NCBI GenBank assembly: GCA_934203205.1
Contig: CAKPYV010000034.1
Coordinates: 1-23,733, forward strand
DNA from: an uncultured Anaerovibrio sp.
GTDB lineage: Bacteria > Bacillota > Negativicutes > Selenomonadales > Selenomonadaceae
Reading direction: 5' to 3'
DNA length: 23,733 nt
Shown here: piece by piece, positions 14,352 through 22,536 of the stretch
How positions within the stretch are numbered: position 1 is the first letter of the stretch
How the letters are laid out: every line of letters begins with the position of its first letter
The notes under the pieces: generated by a model
The model's input: only the letters and a program-made list of their open reading frames with translations
Database searches by the model: none
Told to the model about the DNA's origin: nothing
Made by a program: the position numbers and the translations under genes

Positions 14352-15674
14352 TTACTTGTTTTTGCCCAAAGCCCTGTCCAAAAGTTCATCATAAACCGGC
14401 CGGCCCCCCGTTAAATCGGAAATTACATAGGCGGTCAAGGATACCACCAGCAGAGCCAGCATATGCTGAAAGGAGCCGGTCATTTCCAGTATCAGGATAC
14501 TGCCTGTAACCGGGGATTTCACCACAGAGGAGAAATAGGCTGCCATGCCAAAGACAATAATATCTGCATAATACATGGCTGGCAATAGGCCTGCCAGTAC
14601 CAGCAGCTTGGCCAGGACAGCCCCCCCAGCTGCTCCCAGCACCAGCATAGGCAGGAAGATACCCCCTGGCACACCAGAGCCAAAGCAAATCATGGTAAAA
14701 AGAAATTTTCCTACAAATAAAAGGCACAGAAAGCCAATGGTATAGTCTGTTACCACCAGTGAATCCACCAGCAGATTGCCTCCTCCTAGAATCTCTGGCA
14801 AAACAAAGCCTAGGATGCCAGCCAAGGCCAAGGGTACAAGGGGCTTCTTCATACCAGACAGTCCCAGCCTGCTATAGGTATTCAGGGAGTATGCCAAGGC
14901 TATGTTGAAAAGCCGTCCCAGAAGGCCAATGACCATGCCTGCCACTACGAGAACATCAAAAAGATTCAAAGGGAGAGGCAAAAGATATCCCATGGAAAAT
15001 ACCGGGGATATACCAAAAACCACCTCTGTAACAGTGGCTGCGGTAATAGAAGCGGTAATACCTGTAAGAAGAAGGGCAGGAGATATGGTTTTCTGCATTT
15101 CCTCCAAGCCGAAGATAACTCCTGCCAAAGGGGCGTTAAAGGCAGCAGCCAAACCTGCCCCGGCTCCAGCAGTCATAAGGATACGACTTTCGAATCTAGT
15201 GCGACGACTGGTTTGGCTTAGGCCCTGACCAACACAGGCACCTATCTGAACGCTAGGGCCTTCCCGGCCCAGGGACATACCGGCACCAATGGCCAGTACA
15301 CCACCAATAATCTTGGACCAGAGGACGGAAAACCATCTCATGGACATATCTCCCTGCAGAATGCCCTTTATCTGGGGAATACCGCTGCCGGTGCACATAG
15401 GCTCTCTGGCTACAATCAGCTTTAGCAAATAGGCAATGATAATAAAAGAAAGAATGTATAAGGCCAGCCATTGCCATTGTCCATCAGCCAATACTTCCCT
15501 GAGATTGTGGTAAATCACAGGACGCAGTATCTCGGAGCCTGCTAAGAGATAGCGAAATACACTAATGCTGATACCTGCCCCCAGGCCTAGGGCCAGCCCC
15601 TCCAGCAGCAGCCTCAGGCTGAATCTTTTTTTGTCTACTAATAGCTCTAGTAGATTGTCAGTTTTTTTGTTCAT
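14352..15674 (-). CDS. ClC-family chloride channel/antiporter
   Basis: A 440-residue multi-pass membrane protein of the ClC family. The selectivity and gating motifs are present: GSGIP (96-100), GREGP (136-140) with gating Glu138, and GGIFLP (337-342). A second glutamate, E192 in FGLEEM, matches the internal proton glutamate of H+/Cl- exchangers, so coupled antiport is more likely than a passive channel. The fluoride-exporter variants of these motifs are absent. There is no C-terminal CBS pair. The start at 15674 is chosen for GGCGGAG 6 bp upstream; a longer frame to 15752 would begin inside the rpsR terminator. Possible roles are acid resistance or ion homeostasis. No clear promoter or terminator was found. 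Confidence 0.93.
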   Translation of the reverse strand: MNKKTDNLLELLVDKKRFSLRLLLEGLALGLGAGISISVFRYLLAGSEILRPVIYHNLREVLADGQWQWLALYILSFIIIAYLLKLIVAREPMCTGSGIPQIKGILQGDMSMRWFSVLWSKIIGGVLAIGAGMSLGREGPSVQIGACVGQGLSQTSRRTRFESRILMTAGAGAGLAAAFNAPLAGVIFGLEEMQKTISPALLLTGITASITAATVTEVVFGISPVFSMGYLLPLPLNLFDVLVVAGMVIGLLGRLFNIALAYSLNTYSRLGLSGMKKPLVPLALAGILGFVLPEILGGGNLLVDSLVVTDYTIGFLCLLFVGKFLFTMICFGSGVPGGIFLPMLVLGAAGGAVLAKLLVLAGLLPAMYYADIIVFGMAAYFSSVVKSPVTGSILILEMTGSFQHMLALLVVSLTAYVISDLTGGRPVYDELLDRALGKNK

Positions 15675-15750
15675 ATTTTCTCCGCCAAAATATTCAGGGC
15701 CAAGGGCGCCTAATTTCTCTAGTAAAATGAGACTTATTCCATGGAAAATC

Positions 15751-15776
15751 AAAAAAGGACCTCCTTACGGAGGCCC
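15751..15776 (-). terminator. Terminator of the rpsF-rpsR operon
   Basis: An 8-bp GC-rich stem (GGACCTCC at 15757-15764 with GGAGGCCC at 15769-15776, one G-U pair on the minus strand) with a TTAC/GTAA tetraloop, followed by TTTTTT on the minus strand. It begins 12 bp past the rpsR stop. Confidence 0.93.
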
Positions 15777-15788
15777 CCTCTATTTCAC

Positions 15789-16022
15789 TTACTCAGCAGT
15801 GAAAGGCAAGAGTGCAATGTTACGTGCACGCTTGATAGCAACTGTTACCTGACGCTGATGCTTAGCACAGTTACCAGAAATACGACGAGGCAAAATCTTG
15901 CCGCGCTCGGTAATATAACGACGGAGCTTTGCTACGTCCTTGTAATCAATCTGCTCTACCTTATCTACGCAGAAACTGCAAACCTTTTTACGAGGTCTTC
16001 TGCTTCTATCACGCTTGATCAA
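15789..16022 (-). CDS. rpsR: 30S ribosomal protein S18
   Basis: A 77-residue S18, normal length. It shows the basic N-terminus, KVCSFC at 14-19, the family signature IDYKDVAKLRRYITERGKI, then RRISGNC and KHQRQ. The CxxC pair with Cys52 and a nearby His marks the cysteine-containing (zinc-type) form of S18. S18 pairs with S6 on the small-subunit platform. The start is TTG at 16022, fixed by AAGGAGGG 8 bp upstream. The gene follows rpsF by 69 bp in the same operon; the usual ssb gene between them is missing. Confidence 0.97.
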   Translation of the reverse strand: MIKRDRSRRPRKKVCSFCVDKVEQIDYKDVAKLRRYITERGKILPRRISGNCAKHQRQVTVAIKRARNIALLPFTAE

Positions 16023-16091
16023 AGTATATTCCCTCCTTCAATATGGAATATCATTCCTGTTGGAATGTCACCTTCACGAATTGTCGCGAAA

Positions 16092-16376
16092 TTAGTCCTC
16101 TGCTTTAACAATCATGTGCTTCAGTAGCTCATCGGTAATCTTCATTACACGATCAGCCTCAGCCACACATGCAGGCTCTGCTGTAACGTTCAGCAGTACA
16201 TAGTAGCCCTCGGTGCAGTCCTTGATCTCATAAGCAAGACGCTTCTTGCCCCAACGATCCTCGCTGTCAACTGTACCGCCATTGTCAGCAATCAACTTGG
16301 TGAACTTCTCAACTACAGCGTTGGTTGCTTCTTCCTCCATTGGTTTAACAATGAATATGACTTCGTACTTTCTCAC
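16092..16376 (-). CDS. rpsF: 30S ribosomal protein S6
   Basis: A 94-residue S6, normal length. It shows the signature start RKYEVIFIVKP, then LIADNGGTVDSEDRWGKKRL and YEIKDCTEGYYVLLNV. S6 binds S18 and 16S rRNA. The start is GTG at 16376, fixed by GGGAGGTGA 4-5 bp upstream; the open frame reaches 16451 but nothing supports an earlier start. First gene of a two-gene operon with rpsR, from a good promoter at 16476-16504. Confidence 0.97.
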   Translation of the reverse strand: MRKYEVIFIVKPMEEEATNAVVEKFTKLIADNGGTVDSEDRWGKKRLAYEIKDCTEGYYVLLNVTAEPACVAEADRVMKITDELLKHMIVKAED

Positions 16377-16429
16377 GAAATCACCTCCCTCTTTGGTCTT
16401 TGGCTCCCTCTTGCTGAAGGAGCAGAGAA

Positions 16430-16453
16430 AGTTTGCAAATGCAATTTGCAACT
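16430..16453 (-). other. Hairpin in the rpsF leader
   Basis: TTGCAAAT pairs with ATTTGCAA, extended by two further pairs across a one-base bulge. It lies about 15-40 nt after the predicted transcription start. S6/S18 leaders often carry an autoregulatory RNA, but the CCG-containing bulge of the known S6:S18 motif was not recognised, so this is only a candidate. Confidence 0.4.
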
Positions 16454-16475
16454 ATCTTGTCCTTTTGACTGAATG

Positions 16476-16504
16476 AGTATATCATTTATTGAAGCTTTTG
16501 GCAA
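16476..16504 (-). promoter_or_regulatory. rpsF-rpsR promoter
   Basis: The minus strand reads TTGCCA (16504-16499), 17 bp, then TATACT (16481-16476). It lies 40 bp past the stop of the upstream phosphohexomutase gene, for which no terminator is seen. Confidence 0.8.
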
Positions 16505-16544
16505 GGATTTTTTGAAAATTTGCCCCCAAAATACTCATAGATTT

Positions 16545-18053
16545 TTAGCCCAACACGCTAATATCCAGATGTGGGAAGCCTGTTACCATTTCCTTCACAA
16601 TGGCAGTTAGCTTCTCACAGCCTCCTACATGAGTGCTTTCCATATTCATTGGCATATTAGGATCGTGGAGGGACATACGCAGAAGTACCCAGCCTTCTCC
16701 TGGGAATACCAGACGGATGCCCTCATAGGATGGAGTTGCCATCTTGATGCCCTTGGCCTCAGCCCGCTTCTCAAACTCGGCCAATACAGACTGGCCATAG
16801 CTGCGGAAATCCTCCACATCCTTAATCTTCAAGCGATACTCTTTTTCCTCAGCTGGATGTTTTAAATCCTTAATCAAATCCGCCAGCACCTTGCCCTCTG
16901 CTTTGGCCTTGGCGGCGGCAATCAACAGCTTAACAGCCAGATAAGCACCATCATCCAAATAGTAGTTTTCGCTAAGAGCACCATGTCCAGAGGTTTCAAT
17001 GGCCAATGGAGATACAGTACCAGCCTTGTTCAGGCGAATACATTCATTGATAACATTCTTGTAGCCCCGCATATAGCGATGATGCTTCAAATGCAGCTTG
17101 TTCTCCAAAAAGTCTGCCAGCTCATCAGAGGTTACAGAATCTGTAATAATGGTGCTGCCTGGATAGTCTGGAGCCAGAATAGCCGCCATCATGGCAATCA
17201 GGGCATTACGGCTAATCTGCTGACCATCAGGCAATACAGCACTCATGCGATCCACATCAGTATCAAAGATAATACCCAAATCTGCATGACTGGAGAGAAC
17301 TGCTCCCTTAATGGCATCCATAGCAGCCTGATTCTCTGGATTTGGAATATGATTTGGGAAATGTCCATCTGGCTCCAAATAGAGACTGCCCTCAATATCA
17401 GCCCCCAGAGGAACCAGTACCTTGTTGGCAAAGAAACCACCGGCACCATTGCCGGCATCTACTACAATATGCATTCCCTTGAGAGGCTGGTCATAGTTCT
17501 CAGCCTGAATCCCCTGACGAATCTTCTCGCAGAGATTCTTGGCATAAATATCAATTAAATCCAGTGGCTTAGCCTGAGCCAAATCTGCACTACGCTCCTG
17601 CAGGCCTGTTGCAATCTCCAAAAGCTCGATGATATTTTTCTTTTCCAAACCGCCGTCCTTGGTAAAGAACTTCAAGCCATTACGATTGAAAGGCAAATGG
17701 CTGGCGGTAATCATGATGGAGCCATCCATGGCAGTTTCTGGGAAAACAATGGACATAAACATGGCTGGAGTAGATGCCATATGACAGTCATAGGCCTGAG
17801 CGCCCTCTGCCAGAATACCCTGCAGAGCAGCTTCCTTCAGGCTGATGGCAGACAGACGGGAATCATGGCCTACAGCCAGCTTCAATTCCCCAGCAGGACG
17901 GCCCAGCTTCTTACTCAAAAACTTTACAAAGGCGGCGGCAATCAGATTAGCTGCCTCAGGGCGCAGGTTAACCTTTTCACCCTCTACACCTTCTAGGGCA
18001 ATACCTCGAACATCGCTGCCATTCTGCAATTTCATCAATTCTTTTTCTGTCAT
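16545..18053 (-). CDS. Phosphohexomutase (phosphoglucomutase/phosphomannomutase family)
   Basis: A 502-residue alpha-D-phosphohexomutase that moves phosphate between C1 and C6 of glucose or mannose phosphates, supplying nucleotide-sugar synthesis. The catalytic phosphoserine is Ser118 in TASHLPFNRNG, and the metal loop is D264-x-D266-x-D268-R (DTDVDR). The sugar-specificity loop ETSGHGALSEN and the C-terminal phosphate loop (RMSLHDPN) are present. The sugar-loop ETSGH does not settle glucose versus mannose. The start at 18053 is chosen for AAGGGG 9 bp upstream; a frame to 18086 would overlap the upstream gene. It is the third gene of the fbp - HAD - phosphohexomutase operon, 13 bp after the HAD stop. 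Confidence 0.93.
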   Translation of the reverse strand: MTEKELMKLQNGSDVRGIALEGVEGEKVNLRPEAANLIAAAFVKFLSKKLGRPAGELKLAVGHDSRLSAISLKEAALQGILAEGAQAYDCHMASTPAMFMSIVFPETAMDGSIMITASHLPFNRNGLKFFTKDGGLEKKNIIELLEIATGLQERSADLAQAKPLDLIDIYAKNLCEKIRQGIQAENYDQPLKGMHIVVDAGNGAGGFFANKVLVPLGADIEGSLYLEPDGHFPNHIPNPENQAAMDAIKGAVLSSHADLGIIFDTDVDRMSAVLPDGQQISRNALIAMMAAILAPDYPGSTIITDSVTSDELADFLENKLHLKHHRYMRGYKNVINECIRLNKAGTVSPLAIETSGHGALSENYYLDDGAYLAVKLLIAAAKAKAEGKVLADLIKDLKHPAEEKEYRLKIKDVEDFRSYGQSVLAEFEKRAEAKGIKMATPSYEGIRLVFPGEGWVLLRMSLHDPNMPMNMESTHVGGCEKLTAIVKEMVTGFPHLDISVLG

Positions 18054-18066
18054 ACTATGCAACCCC

Positions 18067-18717
18067 TTATATAGATATTTCTTCATATTTATTAATAATT
18101 ATATCTGCCAAAGACAAATCCTGCTGGCCAGAATTAGGATTCCGAACAGCAATACACTGCATACCAGCAGCCTTGGCCGCCTTTACCCCAGAAGCAGCAT
18201 CCTCCACAACGGTGCAATCGGCAGGATTTACCCCCAGCTTCTTGGCAGCCAGCAAATATATGGCTGGATCTGGCTTGGCATGCTCCACCTCATCTCCTGT
18301 GGTCAAAGCATCGAAATACTCAATAATGCCAAATCTGGTTAAGACATTATTGACCATAGGCCGTATTGAGGAAGAGCCAAGGCCTATTTTGTAGCCCTTG
18401 GCCTTCAAGCGCTGCAGCAGCTCCGGAAGTCCCGGTATGGCCTTAATGGTGGCATCATTATTGAGAATGTCCATATATTTCTCATATTTTTTGCCTGCCA
18501 TAACCTGCCATTCCTCAGTAAAAACCTCTGGAAATCTGGCCTTCATATCCACCCAGAAGGATTTGGCGCTGCGGCCTACATATTTGTCCAAGCCAATTTC
18601 CTGGGCACTAAGGGTGATGCCATATTCCTGCAGGGTAGCCATTTTGGCTCTAGCGTGTATAGGCTCGCTGTCAATAATAACTCCATCCATGTCAAAAATA
18701 AATGCTTTGTTGTTCAT
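18067..18717 (-). CDS. HAD-superfamily phosphatase/phosphomutase (beta-PGM-like)
   Basis: A 216-residue HAD protein of subfamily I with a helical cap. Motif I is D9-x-D11-G (FDMDGVIIDSEP), motif II is LGSSS, motif III is the lysine of HAKPDP, and motif IV is VVEDAASG. The order and the E-P residues after motif I match beta-phosphoglucomutase and sugar-phosphate phosphatases. Its position between fbp and a phosphohexomutase favours a hexose-phosphate substrate, but the exact one cannot be read. The start at 18717 has AAAGGAAA about 5 bp upstream and lies 20 bp after the fbp stop. Confidence 0.9.
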   Translation of the reverse strand: MNNKAFIFDMDGVIIDSEPIHARAKMATLQEYGITLSAQEIGLDKYVGRSAKSFWVDMKARFPEVFTEEWQVMAGKKYEKYMDILNNDATIKAIPGLPELLQRLKAKGYKIGLGSSSIRPMVNNVLTRFGIIEYFDALTTGDEVEHAKPDPAIYLLAAKKLGVNPADCTVVEDAASGVKAAKAAGMQCIAVRNPNSGQQDLSLADIIINKYEEISI

Positions 18718-18737
18718 ATTTTCCTTTCTATATTTCC

Positions 18738-20648
18738 TCACTCGTCTTGGGGCTTAATGGTTCCATGCTCATAGGCCAGCAGCAGGCTGTACAAATCCGT
18801 GATTTTTTCCTGTATCACCCTGCCCTCATCTGTATCTCCTACAGAGGTGATTTTGGACTGGAGCTCAATGGTACGGGACACGGATTCAATGTCCTTGTTG
18901 TTCCGCAGAGCTTCCCTGACATCAGCCACATTTTGATGTTCCAAAAGCCTAAAACCGCGGGAATTGTAAATCAGGGTATAACCGGAAATACCGGTTTTCT
19001 GATGATAAGCCCGACAGAAGCCACCATCTATACATAGAGCCTTGCCATTGGCCTTGATAGGGGTTTCCCCCTTGGATACCTTTACTGGCACGTGGCCGTT
19101 AATAATATGGCCATCCTTGGGATTCAGACCAAATTCCTCCAACAGCTCCTCACAGATTTCCTCCCGGTCAATAAGCTCATAATAAGGATCGGAAGGCTCC
19201 TTCCAGGTGCTTTCATCCTCTAGGAACATGCGCTCAAAGGTGGTAAATTCCCGCCCAGAAATAGGGGAAAGCAAACCATTCCACAGGAACCACATAAAGT
19301 CCAAGGCCTTTTGTTCCTTGGTGGCTCTTGCCTTACGGGCCATCTGATCGCAGAAATCCATATAGGACTTGCCCTTGTAAGGCTTGCCATCAAAGGAAAC
19401 CTCCTTCATAGTGCCATCCCAATTCAGAGGTATACAGCCATGAAATAGCAGGTTCTGATTACAGCAGGTGTAGACACTGCCCTTCTTGTAAATAAACTCC
19501 ACATGGCGCTGCAGCCGTTCGCTTTCAATAAAGTAGGACTTCAAATCCCCAATAATCTGCTTTTCCTCGTCCGTCAGCTCATAAGGATTCTTGGGATCCA
19601 CCGTAGGGAAATAAGCGCTGCTTAGCTCATAGCGCTTGCCATTAAGGCTATAGAAGCTGGAATTATACTCCACATTCTGCAGCTGGAGACGGCTCTCCAT
19701 TTTGAAATCCGGATTCCGGAGAATCAGCTGTCCCTCCAGCTTGAACATTATCATGGAAATAGCCTTTTCCGATGCCTTGAGTGGATTTTCATCGGGATAT
19801 ATCCGCTGAGCATACATGGTAAGAGGACGCAGGCTAATAGCATAGCCCTTTTCCAGTACCTCGGTATTCTTGTATCGCAGACTGTTTCTTATTACCCCGG
19901 CAATACATACCTCACTGCCACTAGCAGCTCCCATCCACAGAATATCGTGGTTGCCCCACTGGATATCCAAGGAATGGTAGTCCCGCACCATATCCAGGAT
20001 GGTATCCGGCCGATTGCCCCGGTCAAAGAAATCCCCAATGATATGCATATGGCCCACAGCCAGACATTTTATCAGGCTGGTTAGAGCCACAATAAAATCT
20101 GACGCCCCTCCCACCTGCACAATCATATTCAGCAATCTTTTGCTGTAAAGGAACTGGGCTCTGTCTGCCTCTGGATGGGTGTTAAACAACTCTGTAATTA
20201 CGCTGCGGTAATTTTGAGGAATAAAGCTTTTCACCTTGGTTAAAGGATACTTGTAGGTCATGAGCTTGCTAACCTCTAACAGCCGGGATAGATTTTCCCG
20301 ATACCATTCCGGGGTATTGCGCCGCTCTGCCTCCATCTGTTGAATTTTTTCCACAGGATAATATATCAGGGTGCAGAATTCTGCCTTTTCTTCATCTGTT
20401 AATCTGGCCCCAAAAACATAGTCTACCTTTTCCTTGATAACTCCGGAACAGTTATTGAGAATATGGTAAAAAAGCTCATATTCCCCGTGCAAATCGCTGA
20501 CAAAATGCTCTACTGACTTAGGCAGGCACAGACTGGCCTGAAGATTTATTAAATCCTCGTAGACAGCCTCTTTGGTAGGATATTTTTCCGCCAACAGCCG
20601 TAAATACTTTTGCTTTTGCCGCTGCATGGTATTTGCCGAATTCATCAT
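18738..20648 (-). CDS. fbp: Class III fructose-1,6-bisphosphatase
   Basis: A 636-residue enzyme that converts fructose 1,6-bisphosphate to fructose 6-phosphate in gluconeogenesis. It is the Firmicute-type class III enzyme, a calcineurin-like metallophosphatase. The metal-binding motifs appear in order: D52-x-H54 (VSDLHGEYE), GDFFDRG, GNHD, and INGHVPVK followed by CIDGGF. The length is close to the roughly 640-670 residues usual for the family. The start at 20648 (ATGATG) is chosen for GGAAGGGGAG about 5 bp upstream; the open frame reaches 20678 without another site. First gene of the operon. A weak promoter with a 19-bp spacer is TTGACC (20716-20711) and TATATA (20691-20686). Confidence 0.97.
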   Translation of the reverse strand: MMNSANTMQRQKQKYLRLLAEKYPTKEAVYEDLINLQASLCLPKSVEHFVSDLHGEYELFYHILNNCSGVIKEKVDYVFGARLTDEEKAEFCTLIYYPVEKIQQMEAERRNTPEWYRENLSRLLEVSKLMTYKYPLTKVKSFIPQNYRSVITELFNTHPEADRAQFLYSKRLLNMIVQVGGASDFIVALTSLIKCLAVGHMHIIGDFFDRGNRPDTILDMVRDYHSLDIQWGNHDILWMGAASGSEVCIAGVIRNSLRYKNTEVLEKGYAISLRPLTMYAQRIYPDENPLKASEKAISMIMFKLEGQLILRNPDFKMESRLQLQNVEYNSSFYSLNGKRYELSSAYFPTVDPKNPYELTDEEKQIIGDLKSYFIESERLQRHVEFIYKKGSVYTCCNQNLLFHGCIPLNWDGTMKEVSFDGKPYKGKSYMDFCDQMARKARATKEQKALDFMWFLWNGLLSPISGREFTTFERMFLEDESTWKEPSDPYYELIDREEICEELLEEFGLNPKDGHIINGHVPVKVSKGETPIKANGKALCIDGGFCRAYHQKTGISGYTLIYNSRGFRLLEHQNVADVREALRNNKDIESVSRTIELQSKITSVGDTDEGRVIQEKITDLYSLLLAYEHGTIKPQDE

Positions 20649-20970
20649 ACTAGCTCCCCTTCCAATTCCGGCAGTCATTAACCCCTATATACTGCTACAG
20701 AATTTTACATGGTCAAAATACTTCTTCTCTAAAATTTGCCTCAAAATCTCTTCCCTTTTCCTATTATAACATTTACATTGTGCAAAGAAAATGCCTCAAC
20801 CCTTTCTTTCCGTAAGGAAACCTAAAGATTGATGAATTTCCCCTCTTTCTGTAAATAGATACAGCCCATTTGATTTTATGCAAAAGAAAGTCGCTGTAGA
20901 AAGCAGGATTTCCCTGTCTGTTTTCCACAGCGACACAGCTTAACTATTTAATTTTAATTGGGAAAATATT
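20649..20970. other. Intergenic region between flagellin and fbp
   Basis: No gene is seen in these 322 bp. It holds the weak fbp promoter (20686-20716), an isolated TATAAT on the minus strand near 20762, small hairpins (TTTCC-GTAA-GGAAA near 20810; CTGTA/TACAG near 20850) and the flagellin terminator (20881-20934). Confidence 0.6.
20881..20934 (-). terminator. Flagellin terminator
   Basis: GTCGCTGTAGAAA (20890-20902) pairs with TTTCCACAGCGAC at 20922-20934, a 13-bp stem with one G-U pair. The loop holds CAGG/CCTG. TTTCTTTTG follows on the minus strand. It lies 36 bp past the flagellin stop. Confidence 0.9.
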
Positions 20971-22299
20971 TTATTTCAGCAGATTCAGGAACCAGCTGGA
21001 GTTCTGATAGGACTGGGCCAGCATGGCCTGAGTGGTCTGCATCAAAATATTGTCAGAAGCCAGATTGGTTATTTCCTTGGCCATATCTGCCCCAATTAAG
21101 GTGGTCTGAGCTGCCGTAAGGTTCTCGGACTCGGTATTCAGATTCTTGTAGGTATATTCCAAGCGGCTGCTGACAGCACCTACAGTGGTGGACTGATCCA
21201 GCACCTTGCTAATGGCATTGTCTATAACAGCCAAAGCTGCCTGAGCATCCTCTGCGGTGGCCACACTAAGACAGGAGCCATCGCTGCCCTGCAAACCTAG
21301 AGCACGAGCGGAAATATTCCCCAGCCCTACCTTGATGGACTGGTTGGCATCTGCACCTACCTGCAAGGTAAGAGGGTTGCCAGAGCGATTCTCTGCTGCC
21401 CCAATGGATTCATAGAAATTGTTAAAGACATTGTTGACAGACTTCCGCTCCTGACCATCTGCTGTCTGAACAGAAATGGCGAAGCCTGCAATCTCTCCTG
21501 CCTTGCCAGCCTGAGCAGCCTTGACTGTAATGGCATTCTTGCCATCTGGGGTATTCAAGGTCTTGCCATTGGCATCAGTACCAATTTCCTTGGTACTGCC
21601 TATATTGTTGGTATCAAAAATATCTCCAATACCAGCCTTCTGGCCTGCCTGATTGGCGCTGGCAAAAATATCTGCTAGAGTAGCATTGCCAGCCGTAAAG
21701 CTATTGGTATAGGTCTTGCCATCCTTCACAAAGGAAACTGTAACTGTATCTGTGGCCTGAATCTCCATACTGTCACCATGACGATAAGCCAAATCTGTCA
21801 GCTTGGTATCCCCGGCGGTATCTGCGCTGAAGGTCTTGTTGGTATAGGCCTGAGTGGTCATACTGCTCTGACCGCCATGACTGCCATCCATTAAGCTCAT
21901 GCCGTTATATTCCACCAGTGAATTGTCTGTAATCTGGTCAATATACTGGTTAAACTCCTTCTGAATGCTGGCTCTGTCGCTGTCCTTGGCAGTGGAGTTG
22001 GCTGCGGCCAAAGCCCGCTCCCGCATAGTGGCCAGAATATCCAGAGTATTGCTCATAGCTCCATCAGCTACCTTTAGCATAGCAGAACCAGTCTGGGTAT
22101 TGGCTGCTGCTTGGTCTAAGGCGCCGATACGAATCCCCATCTTGGTGCCAATGGCATAAACGGAAGGGTTGTCTGCCGGACTATTTACCTTATTGCCTGT
22201 GGCAATGGCGGTCATATGCTTGTTAAAGGATTTATTCGCTCTATTCAGCTGATTCAGCAGGGCCAGCTGCTGAGGATAACCTCCTACTCTTGCTGCCAT
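20971..22299 (-). CDS. fliC: Flagellin
   Basis: A 442-residue flagellin, the filament subunit exported through the flagellar type III system. The N-terminal D0/D1 region (1-145) shows LALLNQLNRANKSFNKHM, IATGNKVNSPADNP, GSAMLKVADGAMSNTL and YNGMSLMDGS. The C-terminal D1/D0 region (about 355-442) shows VGAVSSRLEYTYKNLN and ends with TTQAMLAQSYQNSSWFLNLLK-type helix. The variable centre (about 150-350) is surface-exposed in the filament. The family normally has SRLEYTxxNL and MLAQANQ, so the tail is slightly divergent, and one Cys is present near 361. AGGAGG lies 7 bp upstream of the start. No other flagellar genes lie in the window, so this is an isolated filament locus with its own sigma-28-type promoter. 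Confidence 0.95.
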   Translation of the reverse strand: MAARVGGYPQQLALLNQLNRANKSFNKHMTAIATGNKVNSPADNPSVYAIGTKMGIRIGALDQAAANTQTGSAMLKVADGAMSNTLDILATMRERALAAANSTAKDSDRASIQKEFNQYIDQITDNSLVEYNGMSLMDGSHGGQSSMTTQAYTNKTFSADTAGDTKLTDLAYRHGDSMEIQATDTVTVSFVKDGKTYTNSFTAGNATLADIFASANQAGQKAGIGDIFDTNNIGSTKEIGTDANGKTLNTPDGKNAITVKAAQAGKAGEIAGFAISVQTADGQERKSVNNVFNNFYESIGAAENRSGNPLTLQVGADANQSIKVGLGNISARALGLQGSDGSCLSVATAEDAQAALAVIDNAISKVLDQSTTVGAVSSRLEYTYKNLNTESENLTAAQTTLIGADMAKEITNLASDNILMQTTQAMLAQSYQNSSWFLNLLK

Positions 22300-22306
22300 A
22301 TTGATT

Positions 22307-22335
22307 CCTCCTTGATTGTATAAACATCCCTGTTT
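22307..22335 (-). promoter_or_regulatory. Two candidate CsrA sites in the flagellin leader
   Basis: AAACAGGGATGT (22335-22324) matches the CsrA consensus RUACARGGAUGU at 11 of 12 positions. A second CAAGGA core (22314-22309) overlaps the Shine-Dalgarno. Paired sites with one over the ribosome binding site are how CsrA represses flagellin (hag) in Bacillus, relieved by FliW. A GGGG-AAG-CCCC hairpin lies further upstream (22374-22384). Confidence 0.6.
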
Positions 22336-22416
22336 TGATGGGGCCAGCCTGCTTTTCCTTAGAAACAACTATCGGGGCTTCCCCATGAATATTTCAAATT
22401 ACACTTCCTAATTATG

Positions 22417-22444
22417 TTATCGACAATATAAATTACAATCTTTA
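22417..22444 (-). promoter_or_regulatory. Sigma-28 (sigma-D) type flagellin promoter
   Basis: The minus strand reads TAAA (22444-22441), 16 bp, then GTCGATAA (22424-22417), one base from the GCCGATAA consensus of flagellar sigma factors. It gives a leader of about 110 nt. Confidence 0.82.
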
Positions 22445-22476
22445 TAGGCTTGAAAATTTTTTAGAGGAGTTATAAT

Positions 22477-22505
22477 TTGTCCTAGCAGGGCTTCAATGCT
22501 ATAAT
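22477..22505 (+). promoter_or_regulatory. Promoter of the divergent membrane protein gene
   Basis: TTGTCC (22477-22482), 17 bp, then a perfect TATAAT (22500-22505). The predicted transcription start near 22512 makes the upstream TTG at 22513 leaderless and supports the ATG at 22537. Confidence 0.85.
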
Positions 22506-22536
22506 ATGAATATTGAAAAAAGAAGGGATGGACACA

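Noticed and set aside
16023..16091. A hidden small gene or ssb remnant between rpsF and rpsR
   Set aside because: Only 69 bp, with no frame resembling an OB fold; it contains just the rpsR ribosome binding site and a short inverted repeat.
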